From assembly GCA_028707105.1 (NCBI GenBank), contig JAQTUY010000027.1:1-15662 (forward strand): DNA of 15,662 nucleotides. The letters are read 5' to 3'. Positions within the stretch are counted from its first letter, which is position 1, and each line of letters starts with the position of its first letter. Below are positions 6,161 to 14,269 of this stretch, piece by piece. Made by a program: the position numbers and the translations under genes. This stretch comes from Candidatus Omnitrophota bacterium. Lineage in GTDB: Bacteria; Omnitrophota; Koll11; Gygaellales; JAQTUY01. The notes beneath the pieces were generated by a model. That model was not told the DNA's origin, did no database searches, and saw only the letters and a list, made by a program, of their open reading frames with translations.

Positions 6161-8707
6161 TCAGCTGCTTAATTTAAAAAACTTCAAGCCCTCAAACCAG
6201 GCCAGGCTGGCTATCGCGCTCAATAAAGTGATCAACAGGTCATCCGGGTGCAGGACGGAGAAATGAAAAAGCCCGCGCAGCGCGGGAACATAGATCACCA
6301 GGGCCAGCGCCCCTACCGCCCCAAATACCACATACCAAAGCGCTTTATTTTTACTTTTGATGATCCAGATCAAATTCTTAGACCAGGAAAGATTAGTCAT
6401 GATCATCATGATATTGGCGAACACCAGAGTTGTAAAAGCCAGTGTGCGCGCCTGGAATTCGTCCTTCTCGATATACAGGGCAAATACATACACGGCAAAT
6501 ACAACCGCGAGAACGCTAACGCCCTGCAGCAGGCTGAAAATAAACGTCTTCCTGTTAAACAATGACTCACTAAGGTCCCGGGGCGGCTTTTTCATGATAT
6601 CCTTATCTTCCGGGCAGGCCTCGAACACGGTCGAACATGCCGGGTCGATAATAAGCTCAAGGAAGGCGATGTGAGCCGGCAAGAGCGGGATCGGCAGGCC
6701 GAATAAGACCGGCAAGAAAGACATCCCCGCGATCGGCACATGAATAGCAAAAATATAAGCGATCGCTTTCTTTAAATTGTCGAATATCCTCCTGCCTAGC
6801 TTAACGGCATGGACGATCGAAGAAAAATCATCATTCAACAATACCAACTCCGAGGCTTCACGGGCGACATCCGTGCCCCTCTCACCCATAGCAATGCCGA
6901 TATTGGCGGATTTTAACGCCGGGGCATCGTTGACCCCGTCCCCGGTCATTGCCACTACCTCCCCGTTTGCCTTCAGGGCGTTAACAATAGCCAATTTTTG
7001 TTCAGGGACGACCCGCGCGAAAACATTAATGGCTTTAATATGTTCCCGCAGCTGCAAATGGTCCATTGCCTCGATCTGCGTCCCGGTTATGTAGCGGTCA
7101 GGATTTTTCAAGCCGATCTGCCTGGCAATATGCGTGGCTGTGCCGGGATAATCTCCGGTTATCATGATCACCCTTACTCCCGCCCCATGCGCTTCTTTGA
7201 TAGACGTGGGAACCGTTGAACGCACCGGATCAATAAACCCAAGTAAGCCGACGAACACAAAAGTAAAATCATGCTGCCAGTCGGGAAGATCGGTTTTTTT
7301 AAAGACAGCTTTAGCCACCCCCAGGACGCGCAGCCCCCTGCCCGCCATCTCTTCTATGTCCTTCATCAACTCATCCTGCCGGGCCTTGCTGAAATGACAA
7401 AGGTCGCCTATAGCCTCGGGAGAACCTTTTGCGGCGATGACAAAGTTCTGCTTATCGGGAGACTCCCAGGCGTGTGATAACGCCAGAAGCTGCTTGGATA
7501 AGGGGTACTCCCGCACCAGCCTCCAGTTCTTATGAATATGCTCCGAATCCCATAAATAGAACTCGCCCACATGTTTGACTTCTTTTTCAATGGGATCAAA
7601 AGGGTCTTTCTGGCTGGCTAATATGCCGAATTCTATCAGGTCATGAACTTCCTCCGGCAGGGGCTTGGAATCTTTAGTATCAATATCATAGTATCTGCCC
7701 TTCACGCAAAGAGTGGCCAGGCGCATAGCATTAAGAGTGAGTGTTCCGGTTTTATCGGTGCACAACACCGTGGCCGCGCCGAGGCTCTCGATGGCGGGAG
7801 CGTGGCGGGTTAAAACCCGGCTTTTAGAAATACGCCAGGCTCCCATAGTAAGGAATATCACCAAAACGACCGGGAATTCTTCGGGAAGCATAGCCATGCT
7901 CAGCGTCAGCCCCGAAAGAATACCATTAAGCCAGTTTCCCCTGGTCAATCCATAAACTATAATTACAAGCAGGCAAAGTATTCCTCCGGCAATAGAAAAA
8001 TTACGCACGATCTTCGCTGTTTCTTTCTTCAACAGGGTATCTTCTTGGCGAATATTCTGCAGGGCTTTGCCGATCTTGCCCATTTCAGTATGGCTGCCGA
8101 TAGATGTTACTTTCGCCATACCCCGGCCCTGCACTACCAGCGTACCGGAATAAACAAAAGGCAGGTCATCTCCCCCGGGACGCTTAACCGCATCATCGCC
8201 GTTCCATTCGCCTTTGCGCACAGGCATGGACTCTCCGGTCAGTAAAGACTCATCTACCGAAAGGTTAGAACAGGATAATACCACGGCGTCCGCCGGAACG
8301 CGGTCCCCTTCCTTAAGGATAATAATGTCATCTTTAACTACTTCCCTGCCGGCGATCCTCTTTTGCGCGCCGTCCCGGATGACCAAAGCCCTGGGGCTGG
8401 AAAGGTCGCGCAGGGCCTCCAGAGTCCTTTCGGTCTTGCGTTCCTGATAAAATGTTATGCCCACCACCACAAAAACAAAAGAAAGCAGCATCAGCGCGTC
8501 TTTAAGCTCACCCAGCGACATATAGATCAGTCCGCTGCCGAGTAATAAAAGCAGCATCGGCTCCTTGACTACGTGGAAAAATATCGCGAAAATACTGCGT
8601 TTTTTCTGAGAAGGAAGCTCATTATAACCCTGTTCCCTGATCCTGGCAGAAGCTTCTTTTTCCGAAATCCCCCTCATCTCCTGTAATTCTTTTTCCGCCA
8701 ATATCAT
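6161..8707 (-). CDS. Cation-transporting P-type ATPase (P2-like, PMCA/SERCA relatives)
   Basis: An 848-residue membrane pump. All core motifs are present: actuator LTGES (156-160), phosphorylation DKTGTLT (D318), nucleotide-binding KGSPE (427-431), ITGD (516-519) and MTGDGVNDAPALK (587-599). Hydrophobic segments fit ten helices: two before the actuator, two before D318 and six after residue 650. The transport site is not that of textbook calcium pumps. Helix 4 reads MLPEEFPV (273-280), helix 6 LELIIDPACSTVFE (683-696), and helix 5 has His656 and Ile659 where SERCA has N768 and E771. E276, E684 and D688 remain as possible ligands, so one divalent-cation site is likely; calcium or manganese export is a reasonable guess. 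The ATG lies 1 nt after the dedA stop, so the two genes are coupled. A second Met at residue 11 is a less likely start. Confidence 0.92.
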   Translation of the reverse strand: MILAEKELQEMRGISEKEASARIREQGYNELPSQKKRSIFAIFFHVVKEPMLLLLLGSGLIYMSLGELKDALMLLSFVFVVVGITFYQERKTERTLEALRDLSSPRALVIRDGAQKRIAGREVVKDDIIILKEGDRVPADAVVLSCSNLSVDESLLTGESMPVRKGEWNGDDAVKRPGGDDLPFVYSGTLVVQGRGMAKVTSIGSHTEMGKIGKALQNIRQEDTLLKKETAKIVRNFSIAGGILCLLVIIVYGLTRGNWLNGILSGLTLSMAMLPEEFPVVLVIFLTMGAWRISKSRVLTRHAPAIESLGAATVLCTDKTGTLTLNAMRLATLCVKGRYYDIDTKDSKPLPEEVHDLIEFGILASQKDPFDPIEKEVKHVGEFYLWDSEHIHKNWRLVREYPLSKQLLALSHAWESPDKQNFVIAAKGSPEAIGDLCHFSKARQDELMKDIEEMAGRGLRVLGVAKAVFKKTDLPDWQHDFTFVFVGLLGFIDPVRSTVPTSIKEAHGAGVRVIMITGDYPGTATHIARQIGLKNPDRYITGTQIEAMDHLQLREHIKAINVFARVVPEQKLAIVNALKANGEVVAMTGDGVNDAPALKSANIGIAMGERGTDVAREASELVLLNDDFSSIVHAVKLGRRIFDNLKKAIAYIFAIHVPIAGMSFLPVLFGLPIPLLPAHIAFLELIIDPACSTVFEACPEDKDIMKKPPRDLSESLFNRKTFIFSLLQGVSVLAVVFAVYVFALYIEKDEFQARTLAFTTLVFANIMMIMTNLSWSKNLIWIIKSKNKALWYVVFGAVGALALVIYVPALRGLFHFSVLHPDDLLITLLSAIASLAWFEGLKFFKLSS

Positions 8708-8708
8708 A

Positions 8709-9374
8709 TTATTTTACGCCCTTCTTAGTATGCCCGCTTCTTTTCTTATGATGTTTCCAATATTCTATTAATACGGGCAAAAGCGAAATCAACATTATCG
8801 CTATTATGACAATAAAAAAATTACGCTGGACAACCGGCATATTCCCGAAATAATACCCTCCGGCCATAAAAACGGCCACCCAGAGCAGCGCTCCCGTAAT
8901 ATTGTAGGCCGCGAACTTAAAATAACTCATCTTACCTATGCCGGCCACGAAAGGGGCGAAGGTACGGACTATCGGGACAAACCTGGCCAGGATAATAGTC
9001 TTGCCGCCGTGCCTCTCGAAAAATTTATGGGTACGATCAATATGCTCTTGATTCAAAAAACGGCCTCTGCCATGCGCTATTATCTTTTCTCCAAAAAGGT
9101 TCCCCAAGGCATAATTCACGGTATCCCCGATCATGGCCGCCAATGACAGGGTTATAAATATCCCCGCGATATTAAATGAGCCTATCGCGCACAAGGCGCC
9201 TACCGCGAAAAGCAGGGAATCCCCGGGTAAAAATGGCGTGACCACCAAGCCTGTTTCGCAGAAGATAATCATAAAAAGCAAAAGATAAGACCAATTACCC
9301 CAATCCTGGATCAGGATATTAAGGTACTTATCCAGGTGCATGATTAATTCAAACAATCCTTTGATCAATTCCAT
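8709..9374 (-). CDS. DedA-family membrane protein (VTT domain)
   Basis: A 221-residue integral membrane protein of the DedA family, whose members act in lipid-carrier (undecaprenyl phosphate) flipping and envelope homeostasis. It shows the family signature: an acidic residue in CETGLVVTPFLPGDSLLFA (E40, D52), the amphipathic segment GKTIILARFVPIVRTFAPFVAG with the two conserved arginines R131 and R137, and three or four further hydrophobic segments. The C-terminal tail is short and basic (KHHKKRSGHTKKGVK). It is first in its transcript, behind a near-consensus promoter and a leader of about 105 nt, and is followed directly by the P-type ATPase. The ribosome binding site is weak (TTAGGCC before the ATG). 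Substrate cannot be assigned from sequence. Confidence 0.93.
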   Translation of the reverse strand: MELIKGLFELIMHLDKYLNILIQDWGNWSYLLLFMIIFCETGLVVTPFLPGDSLLFAVGALCAIGSFNIAGIFITLSLAAMIGDTVNYALGNLFGEKIIAHGRGRFLNQEHIDRTHKFFERHGGKTIILARFVPIVRTFAPFVAGIGKMSYFKFAAYNITGALLWVAVFMAGGYYFGNMPVVQRNFFIVIIAIMLISLLPVLIEYWKHHKKRSGHTKKGVK

Positions 9375-9428
9375 GGCCTAAGAGGTTGATAATTCAGTGG
9401 GTTTTGGTTATCGAGGAAGGCCCGTAGC

Positions 9429-9457
9429 AAAAAACTAATGCCCGGTTGGCCGGCCGG
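9429..9457 (-). other. GC-rich palindrome and T-run in the dedA leader
   Basis: Within the transcribed leader, minus strand, two CCGG blocks (9457-9454 and 9445-9442) flank CCGGCCAA and include the 8-base palindrome GGCCGGCC. A run of six T (9434-9429) follows after 7 nt. It could be a weak terminator of the cbiO operon or an attenuator of dedA; the stem is only 4 bp, so this is uncertain. Nothing else is seen between 9375 and 9485. Confidence 0.3.
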
Positions 9458-9485
9458 TATTAAAAACCTGCTTTCCGTCTTTGTT

Positions 9486-9514
9486 ATTGTAAAAGGACGC
9501 GATTTATTTGTCAA
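9486..9514 (-). promoter_or_regulatory. Sigma70-type promoter for dedA and the P-type ATPase
   Basis: On the minus strand a perfect TTGACA (9514-9509) and TACAAT (9491-9486) are 17 bp apart. Transcription would begin near 9479. The -10 and -35 boxes stand right behind the stop of cbiO (9522), separating region A from region B. Confidence 0.8.
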
Positions 9515-9521
9515 TCGATTA

Positions 9522-10346
9522 TTAATGATGGTGGTCCAGGCGCCGGTGGTCTAAATGCTGGTGGGGATGGACGTGCGCCCGGCCCTTATGCCTGTGGCTG
9601 TGGATATGCACCAGATTATTATCGCGAAGCAGCTCTTCGTCTCCCAATATCTCATCCGGAGAGCCGCGGCGGACTATTTTCTTTTCCTGGCTGAAGACAT
9701 AAACAGTATCGGCTATCTCTTCGACAATGTGAAGGTCATGAGTGGAGCTGATCACGGTCTTGCCGGAATCTCCGGCCTGAACCAGCATATCGATAATATG
9801 CCTTGTGGTCAAAGGATCAAGCCCGGCTGTCGGTTCATCCAATATTAAGACATCCGGGTCTATCATCAGCGTGGAAGCTATGGCGACCTTCCTCTTCTCG
9901 CCTATACTTAACTGATGCGGCGCCCTGTCCAACAAGCCCCGGATACCCAACAGCGCCGTTAATTCATCCAACCGCCTGTTGATCCGCTCCCCGCCTATCC
10001 CCAATTGCAGGGGGCCAAAGGTTATATCCTCTTTTACGGTCGGACAAAATAACTGGACATCGGGATTTTGAAAGACCAGCCCCACCTTTTTCCTGAAATC
10101 CGCTGAAAAACCCTCATCGCTAAAAAGATCTTCTTTTAATTCACGGCCGAACACCCTGAATTCGCCCTGATCGGGGAATATCAGCCCGTCAAGCATCTGC
10201 AATAACGTGGATTTACCCGAACCGTTCGCTCCGATGACCGCTATTTTTTCACCCTGCTTCACGTTTATATCGATACCGCATAGCGCCGGGTATTTTCCCA
10301 GATATGAAAAATAAACGCCTTTTAATTCAAAAACCGCGTCGCTCAC
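9522..10346 (-). CDS. cbiO: ECF-type cobalt/nickel transporter ATPase with His-rich tail
   Basis: A 274-residue ABC ATPase. Walker A GANGSGKST (39-47), Q-loop VFQNPD (Q93), signature LSIGEKRK (146-153), Walker B VLILDEPTAGLD (166-177) and switch H203 are all present; the sequence is typical of the EcfA/CbiO group, which energises uptake of vitamins or metal ions. The last 28 residues (247-274) contain 12 histidines in repeated H-x-H form, which points to nickel or cobalt handling. I chose GTG at 10346: AGG lies 5 nt before it, it follows the cbiQ stop by 11 nt, and the conserved domain begins there. The frame is open 28 codons further up, but that would overlap cbiQ. It should form a complex with CbiQ and an S subunit encoded elsewhere. 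Confidence 0.92.
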   Translation of the reverse strand: MSDAVFELKGVYFSYLGKYPALCGIDINVKQGEKIAVIGANGSGKSTLLQMLDGLIFPDQGEFRVFGRELKEDLFSDEGFSADFRKKVGLVFQNPDVQLFCPTVKEDITFGPLQLGIGGERINRRLDELTALLGIRGLLDRAPHQLSIGEKRKVAIASTLMIDPDVLILDEPTAGLDPLTTRHIIDMLVQAGDSGKTVISSTHDLHIVEEIADTVYVFSQEKKIVRRGSPDEILGDEELLRDNNLVHIHSHRHKGRAHVHPHQHLDHRRLDHHH

Positions 10347-10357
10347 ATTGACCTCAT

Positions 10358-11200
10358 TTACGCTCCGGGCCTGTATTGCAGATAACATATCGCGCAGGAA
10401 AAAGTAACGGCCGAGATCAACCAGAACCAATCTTTGTATCCCGAACGGAAATCATCCAATACGCGCGCCTCCCCGCTATATCCCCTGGAAAGCATCGCCT
10501 TATATACGTCTTCATTCAAATGATAAGAGCGTTTCCACAAACCCGCGATATTCCAGGCTACCACCCTTTGCCCCTTCTTTACCGAAGAGATTGATCCCAC
10601 CCTGCTCTTGATGGCCAGATACGTATTCTGCACGATCTCAATAAACAAATAAATATACCTGTAGCACATCCCTAAAGTCATAACGAATACCTGCGGCACG
10701 CCGAATACGCGTAATACCCTCAAAAGCTCAAAATGCCTGGTGGTTAATACCAGAAGTATACATAAAGATACGCTGGTTAAAACGCGCATAAAAAAGAATC
10801 CCGCGCTGGCGATCCCCTGACGGGTGATATGCAGCATTATGCCCAAGACCCGGAAACTTGCTACCGGCTCGCCGGGAGTGAACACGCTGAATAATGCCGG
10901 CAGGGCGATAAAAAGAGAAAATAGCGGGATAAAAACCCAGGTCCGCTTGAGAAAAAAACCCAGCCGTATCGAAGAGCAAGCCGCGAGCGCCAGGCAAAAG
11001 GCATAGAGAACGATCAAAAGGTATATCTCCCTGATGAATAAGACCGCCAAAAGCAATGAACACACGCTTAAAACCTTGAACCGGGCGTCACGCGCCTGCA
11101 AAAAACCCCGCTTGAGCGCATACTCTTCGGCAAATACCGATTCGCTCACGAAAGAAAATGCCCCGATTAAGGAATGTTCAATGAAATCCCGCCTTTTCAC
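10358..11200 (-). CDS. cbiQ: ECF transporter transmembrane subunit (CbiQ/EcfT)
   Basis: A 280-residue membrane protein. The N-terminus (DFIEHSLIGAFSFVSESVFAEE) and the following LQARDARFK (34-42) are typical of CbiQ. Hydrophobic segments lie at about 43-75, 84-107, 130-153, 168-190 and 256-274. The MLSRGYSGEARV stretch (236-247) holds the Arg-Gly coupling motif that docks on the ATPase. CbiQ links the substrate-binding subunit (CbiM/CbiN for cobalt, NikM for nickel) with CbiO. No CbiM or other S-component gene lies in the window. The start is GTG at 11200; its GTGA overlaps the lipA stop by 4 nt, and GGGAG lies a few bases before it, so translation is coupled to lipA. Confidence 0.9.
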   Translation of the reverse strand: MKRRDFIEHSLIGAFSFVSESVFAEEYALKRGFLQARDARFKVLSVCSLLLAVLFIREIYLLIVLYAFCLALAACSSIRLGFFLKRTWVFIPLFSLFIALPALFSVFTPGEPVASFRVLGIMLHITRQGIASAGFFFMRVLTSVSLCILLVLTTRHFELLRVLRVFGVPQVFVMTLGMCYRYIYLFIEIVQNTYLAIKSRVGSISSVKKGQRVVAWNIAGLWKRSYHLNEDVYKAMLSRGYSGEARVLDDFRSGYKDWFWLISAVTFSCAICYLQYRPGA

Positions 11201-12078
11201 GCGCGCTCTCCCTGAATTTTACAGGCCTCTTTACACGCCCCGCTGCCCAAATATTCCCCTGCCATATATGAACTGCGGGTATAGGGGCTGCTTTGAATAT
11301 GCGAGAAACCAAACGCCTTGCCCTGCGCCTTATAATAATCGAACTTCTCCTGGGCAATATATTCTTTAACCGGATAATGCTGCCTGCTCGGAGAAAGATA
11401 TTGGCCGATACTCAAAAAATCGCAATCAAGCAGACGCAGATCCTTCATCACTCCGATCACCTCTTCCTCGCTCTCCCCTAAACCCAGCATGACCCCGGAT
11501 TTTGTCTTAAGGCCCGGATCCAATTCCTTGATCCGGCGTAATACTTCCAGCGAACGCGAATAATCGGCGCCCTGGCGCACTAAGCTGTAAAGTGAAGGCA
11601 CGGTCTCAACATTATGGGCGATTATGTCCGGACGGGAATTCACGACAGCCGCCAGGGCATCTCCGGCAAGCCTGAAATCCGGTATCAATAATTCAATGGC
11701 CGCCTCAGGCGACTTCTCGCGTATACTCAAGACCGTATCGACATACATCCCCGCGCCGCCATCGACAAGGTCATCACGGGTAACACTGGTGATAACAACG
11801 TGTTTGAGCCCTAATACCTCGACTGCCGACGCCACTCTCCGCGGCTCATCCGGGTCCGGCGGCAAAGGTTTACCCTTCTTAATATTACAAAAACTGCACA
11901 TCCGCGTGCAAGACTTTCCCAGGATCAAAAAGGTCGCCTCGCCCTTGTCAAAACATTCCCCGATATTCGGGCACATCGCCTGCTCGCATACCGTTTCCAC
12001 CTTCAGATCCCGCAAAATCTGTTTCAACGCGGAACACGACTTAAGATTGATCTTCTTATTAAGCCACGGCGGTTTCAT
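11197..12078 (-). CDS. lipA: Lipoyl synthase LipA (radical SAM)
   Basis: A 293-residue radical SAM enzyme that inserts two sulfur atoms into octanoyl groups bound to carrier proteins, here probably GcvH. It has both iron-sulfur sites: the auxiliary cluster at C31-x4-C36-x5-C42 (CEQAMCPNIGEC) and the SAM cluster CTRMCSFC (C57, C61, C64). The C-terminal PYTRSSYMAGEY gives the Ser that completes the auxiliary site. TSVTRDDLVDGGA, the long SAM-barrel core and GLGESEEEV are typical of LipA. I chose ATG at 12078 with GAGAGGAA before it, over an upstream ATG at 12114, because the protein family begins with MKPPWLNKKI-like sequence. It overlaps the end of lipM by 20 nt and cbiQ by 4 nt. Confidence 0.97.
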   Translation of the reverse strand: MKPPWLNKKINLKSCSALKQILRDLKVETVCEQAMCPNIGECFDKGEATFLILGKSCTRMCSFCNIKKGKPLPPDPDEPRRVASAVEVLGLKHVVITSVTRDDLVDGGAGMYVDTVLSIREKSPEAAIELLIPDFRLAGDALAAVVNSRPDIIAHNVETVPSLYSLVRQGADYSRSLEVLRRIKELDPGLKTKSGVMLGLGESEEEVIGVMKDLRLLDCDFLSIGQYLSPSRQHYPVKEYIAQEKFDYYKAQGKAFGFSHIQSSPYTRSSYMAGEYLGSGACKEACKIQGERA

Positions 12079-12802
12079 ATAACGATTCCTCTCCAGGCTT
12101 AAAATACGCGTCAAAAACCCCCGCGAAAGCCTGAATAATTTTATCCTCCAGGATATCCTTACCGGGGACGGCCGTCAATTCCTCGGAAAGAGTAGTCACG
12201 CTTCCGGCTATATCCACGGGCAAAAACCTGACATACCGACGCACAAAGCCCCAATCAACGCTGCAAGGAATAGAACCATGCTGAAATATCGCATCTCTGT
12301 TTCTTTTTTGCGCGTTCCCCCCGATCTTCCGGCCATTGATGACTATATCATATTTCTCATTGGACGCGCTGCAAAGCGGGTGCGGCCCAAATTTACCCCT
12401 GTTCTCTCCCGCTTCTACGGCAAAAGAAGCGCGCACGCTTAACAACGCGTAAAACTCGATGAGAAACCGGCAGATCCGGCGGTAAGAAACAAGCTCTCCT
12501 TGCGGCTCGCCTATATCCTGCTTGGAACATACAAAACTATAAGTGATCTCATCATGATGGAATAATACGCCGCCGCCGGTTATCCTCTTGGCAGCCTCCA
12601 CGCCGTCGGAGGCGCAGCGCGCCATATCCAGTTGTTCCTCTGGTTTATGTGAAAAACCGTAAGTAAAAGAAGGTGTTTTCCAGCGGTATAGCCGTAATAC
12701 GGGAATACCATCCTGCAGATAACGAGAGAAGATCTTCGCGTCCAGCGCCATATTATAAGAGGCGCTCGCCGCGGGGGATCGAATAAGCCTGAATGTATTC
12801 AT
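12059..12802 (-). CDS. lipM: Octanoyltransferase LipM
   Basis: A 247-residue member of the lipoate/biotin ligase superfamily that moves octanoyl from acyl carrier protein to GcvH. Family marks: SYNMALD (15-21), KRITGGGVLFHHDEITYSF (72-90) and NGRKIGGNAQKR (156-167, with the family Lys K159). In CSASNEKYDI (144-153), C144 falls exactly where LipM of Bacillus has its catalytic cysteine (CFDAPSWYEL), which separates it from lipoate-protein ligase LplA, where this Cys is absent. It is not LipB-like. The ATG has AGGAAG at good spacing; 18 nt separate it from the gcvPB stop, and its 3' end overlaps lipA. The gcvH-lipM-lipA order supports a route that octanoylates GcvH and then adds sulfur. Confidence 0.88.
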   Translation of the reverse strand: MNTFRLIRSPAASASYNMALDAKIFSRYLQDGIPVLRLYRWKTPSFTYGFSHKPEEQLDMARCASDGVEAAKRITGGGVLFHHDEITYSFVCSKQDIGEPQGELVSYRRICRFLIEFYALLSVRASFAVEAGENRGKFGPHPLCSASNEKYDIVINGRKIGGNAQKRNRDAIFQHGSIPCSVDWGFVRRYVRFLPVDIAGSVTTLSEELTAVPGKDILEDKIIQAFAGVFDAYFKPGEESLYETAVA

Positions 12803-12820
12803 CTTAAGCTTCCTAAAGAG

Positions 12821-14269
12821 CTACGGCTTCCAGCGCAGATCGGGCTCGCGCGCGGCCTTCACCTCATCCAGGCGCTTTATCGGCATATGCGTCGGGGCTG
12901 CCGAAACAGAAGCCGGATCGTCTTGGGCAAGGCGGGCGATCTCGATCATGGTATCGATAAAAGCATCGAGTGTCTCTTTAGACTCTGTTTCCGTCGGCTC
13001 GATCATCAGGGCTTCTTTGACGATAAGCGGGAAATAGATCGTAGGCGGATGATACCCCTTGTCGATCAGGTATTTCGCGATATCTAAAGCATGCACCCCG
13101 TTTTTTGCCTGCTTTGACGCGGAAAAAACACACTCATGCATACAAGACTTATCAAAAGGCAGGTCATAATAGTCTTTTAGCCGCGCGCGGCAGTAATTAG
13201 CGTTCAAAACGGCCGCTTCCGCCGCTTGAGTCAGTCCTTCTTTGCCTAAAATCAACATATAGGCGTAGGCCTTAAGGACAACCCCGAAATTGCCGTAAAA
13301 AGGAGCGATATAACCTATGGATTTATGGCGATGATAATCAAGGGCGTAAGTGCCGTCATTCCTGCGGATGACCCGTGGGATAGGCAAAAAATCGACCATG
13401 CGCTCGCCTACTCCTACAGGGCCCGCTCCCGGGCCTCCTCCGCCATGCGGTGTGGCAAATGTCTTATGCAAATTTATATGCACCACGTCAAAGCCGATAT
13501 CTCCCGGCCGGCATTTACCAAGCATGGCGTTAAGATTTGCTCCGTCGTAATACATCAAAGCGCCCACTTCGTGCGCCATGTCCGAGATCTCTTTGATATG
13601 CGGGTTGAATATACCCAGCGTATCCGGACAGGTGAGCATTACCGCGGCTACTTCTTTATTCAGGCTTTTTTTGTATTCACCCAGGTCCATGTAACCGTCC
13701 GGGCCGGTAGGAATGACAATGACGTCATAACCGGCGATAGCGGCGCTGGCCGGATTAGTGCCGTGGGATGAATCCGGGACGATAACGTATTTGCGCCTCG
13801 CCCCCTTATCTTTATGATAGGCGGCGATGAGCATCGCTCCGGTAAGCTCCCCATGAGCGCCAGCCAAAGGCTGCATGGTAAAAGCCACCATACCGGTGAT
13901 CTCGGCAAGCATTTTTTCGGCTTCGTATAAGACCTCCAGCGAGCCTTGCGCGAGCATCCCGCCTCCCAGAAGCTGCGGAAGCAAGGGATGCAATTGAGAG
14001 AAACCATCAAGGTTGGCTATGCGTTCGGTGAATTTCGGGTTATATTTCATCGTACATGAGCCAAGGGGATAAAAATTAGTATCAACGGAATAATTAAGGC
14101 GGGAAAGATTAGTATAATGACGGACTACATCCAGCTCGCTTAAAGAAGGCAAATACGTTTCGCTCTTACGGCAATATTTCGCCGCCAAAGGCTCTGCCTT
14201 CGGGACATCGACTTTAGCATAAGTGAACCCGCGCCTGCCGTCTTTATGCTGCTCAAAAAGTAGTTTCAT
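12821..14269 (-). CDS. gcvPB: Glycine dehydrogenase (decarboxylating) subunit 2
   Basis: A 482-residue PLP enzyme subunit; with GcvPA it forms the P-protein that decarboxylates glycine and passes the aminomethyl group to lipoyl-GcvH. The PLP lysine is K269 in VVHINLHKTFATPHGGGGPG, the hallmark of this subunit. Also typical are NFYPLGSCTMKYNPK (65-79) and SSHGTNPASAA (167-177). Length and order are the usual form of the split P-protein found in many anaerobes and Gram-positive bacteria. GGAGG stands 7 nt before the ATG, which overlaps the gcvPA stop as ATGA. Confidence 0.97.
   Translation of the reverse strand: MKLLFEQHKDGRRGFTYAKVDVPKAEPLAAKYCRKSETYLPSLSELDVVRHYTNLSRLNYSVDTNFYPLGSCTMKYNPKFTERIANLDGFSQLHPLLPQLLGGGMLAQGSLEVLYEAEKMLAEITGMVAFTMQPLAGAHGELTGAMLIAAYHKDKGARRKYVIVPDSSHGTNPASAAIAGYDVIVIPTGPDGYMDLGEYKKSLNKEVAAVMLTCPDTLGIFNPHIKEISDMAHEVGALMYYDGANLNAMLGKCRPGDIGFDVVHINLHKTFATPHGGGGPGAGPVGVGERMVDFLPIPRVIRRNDGTYALDYHRHKSIGYIAPFYGNFGVVLKAYAYMLILGKEGLTQAAEAAVLNANYCRARLKDYYDLPFDKSCMHECVFSASKQAKNGVHALDIAKYLIDKGYHPPTIYFPLIVKEALMIEPTETESKETLDAFIDTMIEIARLAQDDPASVSAAPTHMPIKRLDEVKAAREPDLRWKP

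Noticed and set aside
9375..9485. Known riboswitch (yybP-ykoY manganese or GEMM cyclic-di-GMP type) in the dedA leader
   Set aside because: Short stretches (GACGGAAAGC, CCGG-rich part) are faintly similar to GEMM, but the full conserved core and the paired arms are not found, and the manganese motif is not seen.
12059..12802. Lipoate-protein ligase A (LplA)
   Set aside because: The Cys at 144 aligns with the LipM nucleophile, and the operon supplies GcvH and LipA as partners for LipM; scavenging ligase is less likely.
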